Shown here: positions 18,934 to 27,693 of the stretch, in pieces
How positions within the stretch are numbered: the first letter of the stretch is position 1
Layout of the letters: each line of letters starts with the position of its first letter
Assembly (NCBI GenBank): GCA_020850325.1
Contig: JADZEW010000021.1
Location: 62,001-126,000 of the forward strand
DNA from: Methanoregulaceae archaeon
GTDB lineage: Bacteria; Armatimonadota; Fimbriimonadia; Fimbriimonadales; Fimbriimonadaceae
DNA length: 64,000 bases
Direction: 5' to 3'
Translations under genes and position numbers: made by a program
The notes under the pieces: generated by a model
What the model was told of the DNA's origin: nothing
Database searches by the model: none
The model's input: the letters and a program-made list of their open reading frames with translations, nothing else

Positions 18934-19742
18934 CGGAAGCGCCAGATAATCGTTCCGAAAACGTTCATCTGCTTGGCGGAGTAGATCTTGCAATGGCCGT
19001 CGGCAAAGATGACCGGAGTCACGCCGTTGCCTTGCTTGTCCGCCCCGTACCGCGCCCAAACCGGCTTGAGTTGGCCCGGATTCAGGTTCGGTGAGTTCGG
19101 GTAGTTGGGGTCGGTCCCGTCAACCACGAGGTCGCGGTCGGAGATCATCGGCAGACCCTTCTTGTAGTCGCCATCCGGCGAGTTCATGCCGTTGTACGGA
19201 TTGAAAACGTAGCCACGGTGCTTGGTCGTGGTTACCCCGACGGGAGCGTTGGGGGTCACGGTGAAGAGACCAACCTTCGCGACTTCCTCAGCTTCGCTGA
19301 AGTTTGCCGCTCCGGGGAATCCCTCGGTTCCTGGGGGTGCATTGCCCGGAACGGCCGTGGAGGCCGCCCAAACGCCGGTAGCATCGCTGTAACCAATGCT
19401 GCCCTGTTGTCGGCTAGCCCAGTTCTCCGGGTAACCGCCATTCGAGTCTACGGCGATGAAAATGTCCTTGTTCTTGACGTAGGGCTGGAGGGCCTGGGTC
19501 CAAATGATCGCTTCTTCGGCGGGCCAAAGCAGGGGCCGGTTTGTCGCGGGCACGAAGTGGTCGTCGTAGTCGGTGGCGTACATCATCACCGAGATTCCCA
19601 GCTGCCGCATTTGCGACAGTGACTTGCTCTTCTTGGCGGCAAGCTTTGCCTGCGAGAACACGGGGAACAAGATGGCGGCGAGGATCGCGATAATCGCAAT
19701 GACGACCAGTAACTCGATGAGCGTGAAAGCAGAACGTTTCAT
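18930..19742 (-). CDS. Prepilin-like protein (DUF1559-like)
   Basis: A 270-residue protein beginning [20 protein letters not shown], a class III prepilin leader. [22 protein letters not shown] and the C-terminal [17 protein letters not shown] are family signatures. An ATG at 19751 would add MPA in front; the shorter form fits the usual length of the leader. It is convergent with and overlaps the reductase gene by four bases. No pilus genes are nearby. It is one of four such solitary genes in the window, counting the broken one. Confidence 0.87.
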   Translation of the reverse strand: MKRSAFTLIELLVVIAIIAILAAILFPVFSQAKLAAKKSKSLSQMRQLGISVMMYATDYDDHFVPATNRPLLWPAEEAIIWTQALQPYVKNKDIFIAVDSNGGYPENWASRQQGSIGYSDATGVWAASTAVPGNAPPGTEGFPGAANFSEAEEVAKVGLFTVTPNAPVGVTTTKHRGYVFNPYNGMNSPDGDYKKGLPMISDRDLVVDGTDPNYPNSPNLNPGQLKPVWARYGADKQGNGVTPVIFADGHCKIYSAKQMNVFGTIIWRFR

Positions 19743-19793
19743 GGCGGGCATTGTTAGTAAGACGGATCGCGACGCAGGCGAGTTCGCCGGAGC

Positions 19794-20564
19794 CTAGCCG
19801 TCGATCTGAATGTGCAGTCCATCGTAGGCCAAGGCGATCCCCGGCGGCAACTCAGCGTTCACGATGTCGTGGTCGTAGTCGTGGCTGAGGTGAGTGAAGT
19901 AGGTCTGCCGGGCACCAAGTTCGAGGGCAAGCTCGACCGCGGCTTCAAAGTGCAGATGATTGGGATGGGGACGATAGCGAACCGCATCTAGGATCAGCGT
20001 GTCCAGCCCGCGTAGTTCGACAAGGACCTCGGGAGAGATCGTCTTGACGTCCGTGACATAAGCGAATCTGCCGACCAACACGGCTAACACCGGCCAAGGA
20101 CCGTGCTCCACTACGCGCAGTCTAATCTGCATTCCCGCAAGTTCCAGTTCATCCGGGGCGTCGCGCAGGTCGTATCGCGGCACCTCGACTCCGGGGGGAA
20201 ACTCCTGGAACGCGTAGTTGAACACCCGGCGGATGTCTTCCTGGTAACGCGGCAACGTGTACACCGGCATGTCGCGCTTGGTGCGAAGGTAGAAGGACCG
20301 CAGATCGTCCATCCCCATGATGTGATCGGCATGGGTATGGGTGATGATCACGGCGTCGACTTGCTTGATATCCTCGCGGATCAGTTGCAGGCGCATCTCC
20401 GGCGCGCAATCAATGAGAACATTGCCCTGCGGCCCCCTGAGCAAGAGGGATGGCCGGGTGCGGTGGTTCTTCGGGTTGGCCAGGAAGTCGGGCGGGTAGT
20501 CGATGCCCAAGGTCGGCACCCCGTTGCTGGTCCCCGAACCGAGAATGATCGCCTCCGCGATCAT
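19794..20564 (-). CDS. PhnP-like metallo-beta-lactamase fold hydrolase
   Basis: A 256-residue hydrolase. The zinc-binding THTHADHIMGMDDLR motif is central, LGSGTSNGVPTLG starts the protein, and a downstream Asp and a final His (THLSHDYDHD) complete the metal site. The order resembles PhnP and related cyclic-phosphate phosphodiesterases, but no other phosphonate genes are nearby, so the substrate is open. The ATG overlaps the stop of the preceding gene as ATGA, so the two are translationally coupled. Confidence 0.85.
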   Translation of the reverse strand: MIAEAIILGSGTSNGVPTLGIDYPPDFLANPKNHRTRPSLLLRGPQGNVLIDCAPEMRLQLIREDIKQVDAVIITHTHADHIMGMDDLRSFYLRTKRDMPVYTLPRYQEDIRRVFNYAFQEFPPGVEVPRYDLRDAPDELELAGMQIRLRVVEHGPWPVLAVLVGRFAYVTDVKTISPEVLVELRGLDTLILDAVRYRPHPNHLHFEAAVELALELGARQTYFTHLSHDYDHDIVNAELPPGIALAYDGLHIQIDG

Positions 20565-21169
20565 AGTTCGCCGGCGGCTTTCAGGGTGTAGTGTGCGACG
20601 AGGGCACTCGGTAGCTCGGTGTACTGCGCCACGCGTTCGATACAGCGAGCGAAGTTTCGCTCGGCGAGATCGTCGTGGGACTCTTGGTTGCGACGCGACT
20701 CGGCTAGGATGGCGATGGCTTCGTCGAAGAATCTAGCCCGGTTGGTGGGCAACGACTTGTTGCTGATCGCGGCATACCGTCGGCTGAGGCTCTCGTAGAC
20801 CGACTCCCAATTTGTGCGGGCGCTGATCTCGGCGCGGAGCTTGGCCTGGGCGGCGTCTTGCAGGCGCTGGGCCTCTCCGTCGCGCCGCTTCGCGCGTTCC
20901 CAAGCCTCGCCCGTAGTGCCCTCGATCACCCGGAGCAGCACTGGTGAGCCGATGCTCTTTGAAATCTCGGATTCGATGAGCTTCTTTGTCTGCGGGATTC
21001 TAAGATGGCCGGCGAGTTCGAAATCGCTTGAGCCCAATCCGAGCACGATGAACCCATTCTCGATGGCCACCGGCACGCAGCTATTGAGCGCCGTCCAAAC
21101 ACCGACGCCGGTGACACCGTTGCGTATCGTCGGCAGAGCCGCCGCCCAAATCTCCGTAACTTGCGCCAT
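20561..21169 (-). CDS. Hypothetical protein with a possible DnaA-N-like domain
   Basis: A 202-residue soluble protein. The first 90 residues follow the pattern of DnaA domain I: an IWAAALPTIRNGV helix, VWTALNSCVPVAIENGFIVLGL strands, then a helix and a final strand (SPVLLRVIEG). The rest is predicted to be charged helix. It lacks AAA+ and DNA-binding domains, so it is not DnaA itself. The similarity is by eye and needs a profile search. It is coupled to the PhnP-like gene. CATAAT lies seven bases before the ATG, suggesting a near-leaderless start. Confidence 0.7.
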   Translation of the reverse strand: MAQVTEIWAAALPTIRNGVTGVGVWTALNSCVPVAIENGFIVLGLGSSDFELAGHLRIPQTKKLIESEISKSIGSPVLLRVIEGTTGEAWERAKRRDGEAQRLQDAAQAKLRAEISARTNWESVYESLSRRYAAISNKSLPTNRARFFDEAIAILAESRRNQESHDDLAERNFARCIERVAQYTELPSALVAHYTLKAAGEL

Positions 21170-21202
21170 CCGTTAGATTATGGTGGTTTTGCGGGGCTCA
21201 AG

Positions 21203-22864
21203 TCAGGGCGCATCGCGCACTTCATCGTCAATCGCGCCGTGAGCGAGTCGGGCGGCTTCTTCGCCTAACCGCCTCCCCAGCAACTGCTCTTCCCCGATGA
21301 CCAAGTCGGCCCCGGCTTGCTTGAGTTCCTCGGCATAGGGGTGGTTGCGCGAGCGTGCCACGATGGGCAGTTCGGGCGCGATCTGCCGAGCATGTGCGAT
21401 GACGAGCGAGGCCGATCGATAATCCGGGATGGCCAAGATCAGGCCGCGCGCGCTATTCAAGTTCAGCTCGAGCAGGAGGTCGGTCTGGGTGGCATCCCCA
21501 ACTTTGGCGATGGCGCCGTGTTCGGGGGCGGTCCGGACGATCTTCGGATCGAGGTCCACAACGAGAACCTGATACTGGGCTTCGCCCAGCACCTTGGTTG
21601 CGGTGCGCCCCGCGGTGCCAAACCCCGCCACCACGAAGTGACCCTGAAGCGTTGCTCGTTGGGCTTCGATTTCTTCGCGGGCCAGCCTTCGAGGTGGGAC
21701 AATCCAACGCGCCAACCGCCGGGCGATTCGCGGAGATCGGACAACCAACAAGGGCGAGACCAGCATGGAGACGACGATCACGGACGTGAGGAGTTGAATC
21801 GTTGGCTGGTCGAGTAATCCGCCCCGCCCGGCAACCTGCAGCAGGATGAACCCGAGTTCGCCAACCTGAGCCAAAGACAGCGCGGCGGCAATCGACACGG
21901 TTGTCGTGAACCGCCAAGGCCGGACCCCGATAAAGTTGGAGAGTCCCTTCGCCACCAGCAGCAGCACGACCGCGGTGAACACGAGCCAGAGGTGTCCGGC
22001 GATCCATCGAACATCCGCGAGCATCCCGACCGATGCAAAGAACACGGTCCCGAATAGCGCCTTAAGCGGGGCGACATCGGATCGGATCTGATGCTCGAAT
22101 GAGGTCTCCGCGAGGAGCATGCCCGCGATGAACGCCCCGAGCGAGGGCGACATCCCCATCCAGTGGGCGGCGTACGCCGCTCCTGCACACGTAACCACGC
22201 CGAGGAGAATTGGGAGTTCGCGGTTGGTAGTCATCGCCTGCGAGCGCAATGCCCGGGGCAGAAAGCGGGTGAGAATGACCGCGGCGACGATGATCATTCC
22301 CGCAATCGCGACCGGGGTTGGCCGAACCTGAGCATCGGACTCCGCGCGGCTGGCCAGAGCGGTCATGCCGAGCACCAGCGGGATCAGTGCGACATCTTGG
22401 ATCAGCAGGATTCCGAGCGACAGCTTTCCGTGCGGCGCGTCGAGTTCGCCCCGCTCGCGAAGTTGGCGCAAGACGATCGCTGTGCTGCTGACGCTGACGA
22501 TCATGCCGACGGCGAGCGATTGTCGCCACTCGAGCCCGCTGGCCAAGGCGATGACTGTGAAGAACAGAATGGTAATGAGGAGTTGGGCGGTGCCCGCCTT
22601 AAGGGTCGATCGGCCCAGCTTGCGAAGGCGGTAGGGTGAGAACTCGAGCCCGGTGGAGAAGAGCAGCAGCGCGACGCCAAGCTCCGCGAGTCCGAGGACG
22701 ACGTCCATGGACTGGACCACTCCGAGCGCAAACGGCCCAATGAGAACCCCGGCAAGCAGATAGCCGACGACCGCCCCAAGCCGGATTCGCTCAAAGATTG
22801 CGCCGAAGAAGAAGGAAGCGGCAAGAACGGCCACAAGCTCAAGCAGCAGGGACCAACCGTCCAT
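21203..22864 (-). CDS. Kef-type cation:proton antiporter with RCK domain
   Basis: A 553-residue CPA2-family antiporter. About residues 1-385 form a dozen membrane helices, including LLLFSTGLEFSPYRLRKLG and GAFIAGMLLAETSFEHQI, both typical of KefB/KefC. A TrkA-N (RCK) nucleotide-binding domain (about 405-530) begins HFVVAGFGTAGRTATKVL. It probably exchanges potassium or sodium for protons under the control of NAD(H)-type ligands. TATCGT five bases before the ATG suggests a near-leaderless mRNA. No ancillary KefF/KefG gene is present. Confidence 0.9.
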   Translation of the reverse strand: MDGWSLLLELVAVLAASFFFGAIFERIRLGAVVGYLLAGVLIGPFALGVVQSMDVVLGLAELGVALLLFSTGLEFSPYRLRKLGRSTLKAGTAQLLITILFFTVIALASGLEWRQSLAVGMIVSVSSTAIVLRQLRERGELDAPHGKLSLGILLIQDVALIPLVLGMTALASRAESDAQVRPTPVAIAGMIIVAAVILTRFLPRALRSQAMTTNRELPILLGVVTCAGAAYAAHWMGMSPSLGAFIAGMLLAETSFEHQIRSDVAPLKALFGTVFFASVGMLADVRWIAGHLWLVFTAVVLLLVAKGLSNFIGVRPWRFTTTVSIAAALSLAQVGELGFILLQVAGRGGLLDQPTIQLLTSVIVVSMLVSPLLVVRSPRIARRLARWIVPPRRLAREEIEAQRATLQGHFVVAGFGTAGRTATKVLGEAQYQVLVVDLDPKIVRTAPEHGAIAKVGDATQTDLLLELNLNSARGLILAIPDYRSASLVIAHARQIAPELPIVARSRNHPYAEELKQAGADLVIGEEQLLGRRLGEEAARLAHGAIDDEVRDAP

Positions 22865-22999
22865 AGCTGACGATACCTGCTGATCACGCGCAGCTCATGG
22901 ACTTGCCGCCCTGAGGCTCCGTTTCGTCAAAACATCGAACAATCGCCTAAACAAGTAAGAAACAACGTCAAAAGCGAAAGAGAACGGAATAAGCTGAGT

Positions 23000-23005
23000 T
23001 AAAAT
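23000..23005 (+). promoter_or_regulatory. -10 box, leaderless configuration
   Basis: TAAAAT is exactly six bases upstream of the ATG at 23012, predicting transcription from the start codon. The AT-rich 22920-23011 leader shows no SAM or other riboswitch fold that I can recognise. Confidence 0.6.
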
Positions 23006-23011
23006 AGCAAC

Positions 23012-24268
23012 ATGGCAAAAGATGTTCCCATTGAGCGTATGCGGCCCGAGAGCTTGATGATGTCGTATGGCTACCGCCCCGAGCTATCGGAAGGGGCATT
23101 GAAGTGTCCGATCTTCCAGACGTCGACCTTTGTCTTTCGCAGTGCCGAAGAGGGGAAGGCGTTTTTTGAGGTCGCCTACGGCTTGCGCGACCAAGCCCCA
23201 GGGGAACAACTGGGTCTCATCTACAGCCGTTTGAACAACCCGGATCTGGAGATCCTCGAGAACCGGCTTGCACTTTGGGATCGCGCCGACGATGCGGCAG
23301 TCTTCGAGAGTGGCATCGCCGCGATCAGCACGGTCTTGCTCGAGTTCCTTCGCCCCGGCGACGTCCTCCTTCACAGCAAACCGCTCTACGGCGGAACCCA
23401 CCACTTTATTCACACGTTCTTGCCTCAGATCGGCGTCGAGCCAGTTGGGTTCATGCCTCAAGACGATGCCGAAGCCATGCGCGCAAGGATCGCCGGCAAA
23501 GAGGATCGGGTTGCCCTGATCTTTGTAGAGACCCCGGCGAACCCGACGAACCACCTTATCGACCTTGAGATGGTGGCCCGTTTGGCCCGCGAACTCTCGA
23601 CAAGAGAACGCAAGGTGGTTACGGCTTGCGATAACACGTACATGGGACCGATGTGGCAGAACCCCCTCCAGTTCGGCATCGACCTCAACGTGTATTCGGC
23701 TACCAAGTTTATCGGGGGACATAGCGACGTCATCGCGGGATCGGTCGCAGGCTCAGCTGACTTGATGCGGCGGATCAAGACGTTGCGAACCTTCTTGGGC
23801 AACATGGCGGGGCCGTGGACGGGCTGGCTGCTGATGCGCTCGCTCGAGACACTGAAGGTCCGCACCGATCAGATGCAGGCGACCGCACAGCGCGTTGCTG
23901 AGTTCCTACAAGGTCATCCCAAGGTGAAACTGGTGCGCTATCTGGGTTTCCAAGAGCCGGGGTCGCGAGCCGAGGCGCTCTTCCGAAAGCAGTGTACGTG
24001 TGCGGGATCGATGATCTCGTTCGAGGTGGAGGGCGGGGAGGCCGGAGCATTCCGCTGCCTCAATGCGCTGAAACTCATCTCCTTGGCGGTCAGCTTGGGC
24101 GGCACCGAATCCCTCGCGGAACACCCGGCGACCATGACGCATGTGGACGTACCGTGCGCAGAGCGCGAAGAGCTGGGCATCTCGGAGAGCCTGATCCGGC
24201 TCTCGGTCGGAGTTGAAGCCGCGGATGACCTGATCTGGGATTTGGAACAAGCTCTGCTGGCGGTCTAG
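23012..24268 (+). CDS. Cys/Met metabolism PLP-dependent enzyme (cystathionine gamma-synthase family)
   Basis: A 418-residue fold type I PLP enzyme. K232 in YSATKFIGGHSDVIAG forms the Schiff base. RLNNPDLEILENRLA near residue 75, FVETPANPTN and the C-terminal SLIRLSVGVEAADDL are diagnostic. Candidates are methionine gamma-lyase, O-acetylhomoserine sulfhydrylase or cystathionine gamma-synthase/lyase; sequence alone does not decide. The insert YGLRDQAPGEQL in the N-terminal part is unusual for the smaller members. It is preceded by a TAAAAT box at leaderless spacing. It stands alone, with no methionine genes next to it. Confidence 0.9.
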   Translation: MAKDVPIERMRPESLMMSYGYRPELSEGALKCPIFQTSTFVFRSAEEGKAFFEVAYGLRDQAPGEQLGLIYSRLNNPDLEILENRLALWDRADDAAVFESGIAAISTVLLEFLRPGDVLLHSKPLYGGTHHFIHTFLPQIGVEPVGFMPQDDAEAMRARIAGKEDRVALIFVETPANPTNHLIDLEMVARLARELSTRERKVVTACDNTYMGPMWQNPLQFGIDLNVYSATKFIGGHSDVIAGSVAGSADLMRRIKTLRTFLGNMAGPWTGWLLMRSLETLKVRTDQMQATAQRVAEFLQGHPKVKLVRYLGFQEPGSRAEALFRKQCTCAGSMISFEVEGGEAGAFRCLNALKLISLAVSLGGTESLAEHPATMTHVDVPCAEREELGISESLIRLSVGVEAADDLIWDLEQALLAV

Positions 24269-24340
24269 ATCGCCGGGTTGTGCTCAACCTGCCAAAAACA
24301 CGGGTACAGGAAATAATGCGGGTGTGCCGATCATCTCCGT

Positions 24341-25252
24341 ATGCAGGCACGGATGCTGGCCTACCGGCTCATGGTTTTGAGCCCGATCCTCTACATTGGA
24401 TCACTAGCGATGCGCGCTCGAACGCACGTCAATGTGTTCGAGTTCACCGCCTGCACCCAAAAGCAGCATCACGCGATTACTGCTTACCAGCCCTTTGTCG
24501 TAGAGGCGGCCCCGTTTCAGTCGAGGTATCCGCGCGATCTCAATCGCCCGGCGCTGAGGCAAGTGGCGAAGTCTTGGATCTCCGCTTCGAAGTCGGGCGA
24601 ACTACAGCCTCTACTTCCCGTGCATGTTCATGACTTCGTTCGAGAGGGCATCAAGCAAGAGGTCTATCGCTCAGCGGATGTCCTCGTGATGCACTTGATG
24701 ACGATCGCGAAGTACGAGGTCAAGGAAGGACAGGCCGATCAGGCTGCCGAGGACTTGGTCTTGGCGATGCACCTGGCCGAAGTGCTGAAGTACAGCGATC
24801 CCTATGCGGTGGCGCACTCAGGAATGCAGCAGCGGTCTGCACTCGGCCATCTCCAGGATTATCTTCCGTTCATGTCGCAGCCAGCGATCGAGCGCTGTCG
24901 CGAGCAACTCATCGCGGTGCGCGTGCAGCAACAACCGCTTGATCATCTCGTTCGCTGGATGCGGCAGCTTTACAATGCCGAGCGCATCCGGCAGGGCCAC
25001 AAAGTCTCCCCCATCGAGGAAGTCGATCGATTCCTTGCGCTGAACCGGATGAATCCAGAAGATGGCCTTACGACGTTCACGTCAGTGCCTCGTCCGGTTT
25101 GGGCATCGACCGGCGAAGTGCCCACACTCTTGGGCGAGCTTAGGATGGCAAGCCATAGCCAAACGAGCTTTGTTCGAAAGTTGGATGAGCAGATCGAGGC
25201 GCTAGTTCTCGAGAATCCAGAGTATTCGGGGTTCGCTTCGATCTCCCCTTAG
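24341..25252 (+). CDS. Hypothetical protein
   Basis: A 303-residue protein that I do not recognise. The N-terminus (MLAYRLMVLSPILYIGSLAM) could be an uncleaved signal anchor; the rest is largely helical, without recognised catalytic motifs. The 3' end overlaps the convergent anti-sigma gene by 51 bases, which is long for a real gene pair. The start is uncertain and no strong ribosome binding site is seen. Codon composition is consistent with a coding sequence. Confidence 0.62.
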   Translation: MQARMLAYRLMVLSPILYIGSLAMRARTHVNVFEFTACTQKQHHAITAYQPFVVEAAPFQSRYPRDLNRPALRQVAKSWISASKSGELQPLLPVHVHDFVREGIKQEVYRSADVLVMHLMTIAKYEVKEGQADQAAEDLVLAMHLAEVLKYSDPYAVAHSGMQQRSALGHLQDYLPFMSQPAIERCREQLIAVRVQQQPLDHLVRWMRQLYNAERIRQGHKVSPIEEVDRFLALNRMNPEDGLTTFTSVPRPVWASTGEVPTLLGELRMASHSQTSFVRKLDEQIEALVLENPEYSGFASISP

Positions 25253-26059
25253 CTCGATCTTCAAGTTGTGGTTGGTGAGGGCACCCTCCGCCGACCGATG
25301 AGCGTCGCTTGAGTCGATCGTCCAGGGGTTCAAGCTCAACTCGGCACCTTGGTACACGACGGGAATGCGGCACTGATTGGCGATATCCAGGGCCAACTGG
25401 CGGATGTCGCCTTGGCCAATGGCTGGCGGGATTTCTCCCTGACCCGGAAGGGCAATCCACGTGTGCGCGTCTTCGATCACGATCTCGACGATGGCGGCCG
25501 ATGCCCCTTCGTTTGTAAGTAGCTTGTCCTCAATCGCCTGGTTCACCAGTTCGATCCGCTCCTGCTCTTGGCCCTCGGCGTCACGAATGCTGACGACTCG
25601 GTTGCCAACCCGTGGGTAGCTGAGCGCGACTCCGTTGGTAGCGGGCTTCACGTCAAGACTTGCGCGCGGAGACATTTGCGGAACGACGGTCGCTTCGGTG
25701 GGGGTGCCGGGAGCCTCTTGGCCGGCCCGGATCGCGCCGAATGCGGCAACGGCGATCACGGCCGCGGCTACGAGCGCGGTCTTCCACCAGGCAAAGGTCG
25801 GAACGCGCTTCTGCTGCTTCTGCTCCCAAGCATTCAAATCGAGTCGCGCCATGATGCGGTCGTGAAGATCGCTGGGCGGTTCCACGTCGGAGAGCCCAAA
25901 CTGGCTGAGCTGATCCATCGTGCCGCAAAACGCCTTGTACTCGGCTTGAATCTGGGCGTCGGATCGGAGGACCCTCTCAAAGCTCTCGCGCAATCCACGG
26001 TCAAGCGAACCCTCGTAGTGGGCGCTGAAGTATTCGCGGGCTTTGTGGGCGTTCATCAT
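25202..26059 (-). CDS. Putative membrane anti-sigma factor with an STN-like C-terminus
   Basis: A 285-residue protein directly downstream of an ECF sigma gene. The N-terminal 80 residues are a helical cytosolic domain that could bind sigma but lack the HxxxCxxC zinc motif of classical ZAS domains. One transmembrane helix lies about 92-110. The outer part includes a region near 205-245 (IRQLALDIANQCRIPVVYQG) that looks like a secretin/TonB short N-terminal (STN) domain. Two ATGs in tandem (26059, 26056) are possible starts. Function is inferred from position. Confidence 0.7.
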   Translation of the reverse strand: MMNAHKAREYFSAHYEGSLDRGLRESFERVLRSDAQIQAEYKAFCGTMDQLSQFGLSDVEPPSDLHDRIMARLDLNAWEQKQQKRVPTFAWWKTALVAAAVIAVAAFGAIRAGQEAPGTPTEATVVPQMSPRASLDVKPATNGVALSYPRVGNRVVSIRDAEGQEQERIELVNQAIEDKLLTNEGASAAIVEIVIEDAHTWIALPGQGEIPPAIGQGDIRQLALDIANQCRIPVVYQGAELSLNPWTIDSSDAHRSAEGALTNHNLKIELRGDRSEPRILWILEN

Positions 26060-26090
26060 AGGCTAGGAATAATCTCCCATCGCTTTGACT

Positions 26091-26684
26091 TCATCCGAGA
26101 TTGAAGAGTTCCTCATCTTTCACGAGATGTTCTCGCAAAGAGAGGCGAGCACGGTTGAGCCGACTCTTGACGGTGCCGATGGGTAGGTCCAGAGCTTCGG
26201 CAATCTCCTCGTACGACAAGTTCTCGGCGTGATAAAGGGTGACCATTGCGCGCTGGTACTCCGGGAGCACCGCGACCGCGCGTTCGATGGTGGCCTCGCG
26301 CTGGTTTCGTTCCGCGACTTCATCCGGGGTGGGTTCATCGCTTTCAAACTGACGCTCGACGAGTCCGTCCTCGGTTTGGAGTGTGGCCTCCAGACTCTGC
26401 GTAGGTCGACTACGCTCCCGTTTGCGCAGGTCGAGGAAGCAGTTGGTGAGGATTCGATACATCCAGGTCGTAAAGGCGCTGTTGCCTTTGAAGTTCTTCA
26501 TCGCGGCGTGGATGCGCACGAAGGCATCGCCCACGACGTCGGACGCTTCTTCGGCGTTCGAGGTCAATCGGTAAGCGTATTGGTAGGCTCGTTTCTCGTA
26601 CTTGCGGATCAGCTGATCCAGCGCATCACGATCGCCCTTTTGGGCGCGTTCGATGAGCACAAGATCGTCGGCGAACTGGGTCAT
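26091..26684 (-). CDS. ECF RNA polymerase sigma factor
   Basis: A 197-residue group 4 sigma factor. Region 2 (about 25-90) contains LIRKYEKRAYQYAYRLTSN, DAFVRIHAAMKNF and FTTWMYRILTNCFLDLRKRE. An acidic linker follows, and region 4 (about 135-190) ends in the helix-turn-helix LSYEEIAEALDLPIGTVKSR. It directs RNA polymerase to stress or envelope promoters and is presumably held by the adjacent membrane protein. It is in one strand-consistent unit with the DUF4446 gene upstream (7-base gap) and the anti-sigma gene downstream (32-base gap). Confidence 0.93.
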   Translation of the reverse strand: MTQFADDLVLIERAQKGDRDALDQLIRKYEKRAYQYAYRLTSNAEEASDVVGDAFVRIHAAMKNFKGNSAFTTWMYRILTNCFLDLRKRERSRPTQSLEATLQTEDGLVERQFESDEPTPDEVAERNQREATIERAVAVLPEYQRAMVTLYHAENLSYEEIAEALDLPIGTVKSRLNRARLSLREHLVKDEELFNLG

Positions 26685-26693
26685 GGCGGTCCG

Positions 26694-27215
26694 TTAAGGC
26701 GAGATGAGCGGCTTGGGAGTCGAGCGCCGGGCGTCATCGAGGGCTCGCTGCTCTTCCTGTGAAAGCGTGCGATCGGAGCGGCCGCGATTGAGCGGCTTCG
26801 CGTACACTCGACAGTCGGCGCGGCCGACCAGGCTGTTGATGATCGCTCCGTCGCCTCGGTCATCGAAAATCGCAAGGGCGAAGCTCTGCGACCCACCGAC
26901 GTCCTCAAAGGCGTCGTAGCGGATGAGGCCAAGGTGCCGCTTTGACGATTCCAACTTCTCCTCGAGAATCTCAACCCGCCGGCGTGTTTCAGCGTGTTCC
27001 GCCAGCAACATTCGCCGCTCGTCGAAGTGGTCATGGAGCATCCGCTCCACGTTAGAGCCTGAAGTCTCTCGCAGCAACGTCTGCCACCGCTGTTCCATCG
27101 ATCGGAGCTTGCGATGGAGGTTGAAGGCGACAATCACCAAGATGATGACTGCGACCCCGAGGCCAAGCAGTAGGCTGGGCGCCAGTTCGGATAAGCTCTT
27201 GAGCAACGCATCCAT
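26694..27215 (-). CDS. DUF4446 family membrane protein
   Basis: A 173-residue protein with one N-terminal transmembrane helix (about 15-32), a coiled coil (about 36-90) and the DUF4446 signature HLGLIRYDAFEDVGGSQSFA, followed by GAIINSLVGRADCRVYAKPL. DUF4446 proteins are widespread in Gram-positive and related bacteria and have no assigned role. It lies just upstream of the ECF sigma gene on the same strand. TATACT upstream would give a leader of about 17 bases. Confidence 0.85.
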   Translation of the reverse strand: MDALLKSLSELAPSLLLGLGVAVIILVIVAFNLHRKLRSMEQRWQTLLRETSGSNVERMLHDHFDERRMLLAEHAETRRRVEILEEKLESSKRHLGLIRYDAFEDVGGSQSFALAIFDDRGDGAIINSLVGRADCRVYAKPLNRGRSDRTLSQEEQRALDDARRSTPKPLISP

Positions 27216-27257
27216 GGAAATTTTGCCGACCGTTAAGTATAGCGAAGGTAACGAACA

Positions 27258-27692
27258 ATGAACGGAAGACGGCGGCTCATCACCGGTTTCGGCGTGGTCC
27301 TCGTCATCATCTTCGGGATCACGGTGTTCTTCTACATGAACTTCCGCACCGTTGTGGTCACGGGCAACTCGATGGAGCCGACGTTCACGTCGGGCCGGCG
27401 GTTGCTCTCAAGCCGCGCCTATTGGCTGGTGGGGCAGATCCAGCCCCGAGACGTGATCGTGATCACCGGCGAGGCACCCGGCGAGTACATGATCAAGCGC
27501 GTATACAAATTGGAGGGACAGGTGGTCGATTGGGCGAACGTGCCCGAATCGTGGTCGATCTCGAACGGCGAGTACGTTGTCCCGAGCGGGCACGTCTATG
27601 TATTAGGAGACAACCGAGACTTCTCCGAGGACAGCCGACGCTACGGAGCGGTGCCTCGGAACCGCATTCTCGGAAAAATCGTGAGTTATTAG
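27258..27692 (+). CDS. lepB: Signal peptidase I
   Basis: A 144-residue S26 signal peptidase that cleaves leader peptides of exported proteins on the outer face of the membrane. One N-terminal transmembrane helix (about 8-27) is followed by GNSMEPT with nucleophile S38, then YMIKRVY with general base K80 and the box GDNRDFSEDSRRYG. The length is short, as in Gram-positive-like SipS forms with only the catalytic core. It is divergent from the DUF4446 gene. The Nudix gene begins one base after its stop, so the two are cotranscribed. Confidence 0.92.
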   Translation: MNGRRRLITGFGVVLVIIFGITVFFYMNFRTVVVTGNSMEPTFTSGRRLLSSRAYWLVGQIQPRDVIVITGEAPGEYMIKRVYKLEGQVVDWANVPESWSISNGEYVVPSGHVYVLGDNRDFSEDSRRYGAVPRNRILGKIVSY

Positions 27693-27693
27693 G

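Noticed and set aside
22865-23011. Possible SAM riboswitch before the sulfur amino acid enzyme
   Set aside because: The -10 box lies six bases before the start codon, so no leader RNA would exist, and no riboswitch-like fold is visible.
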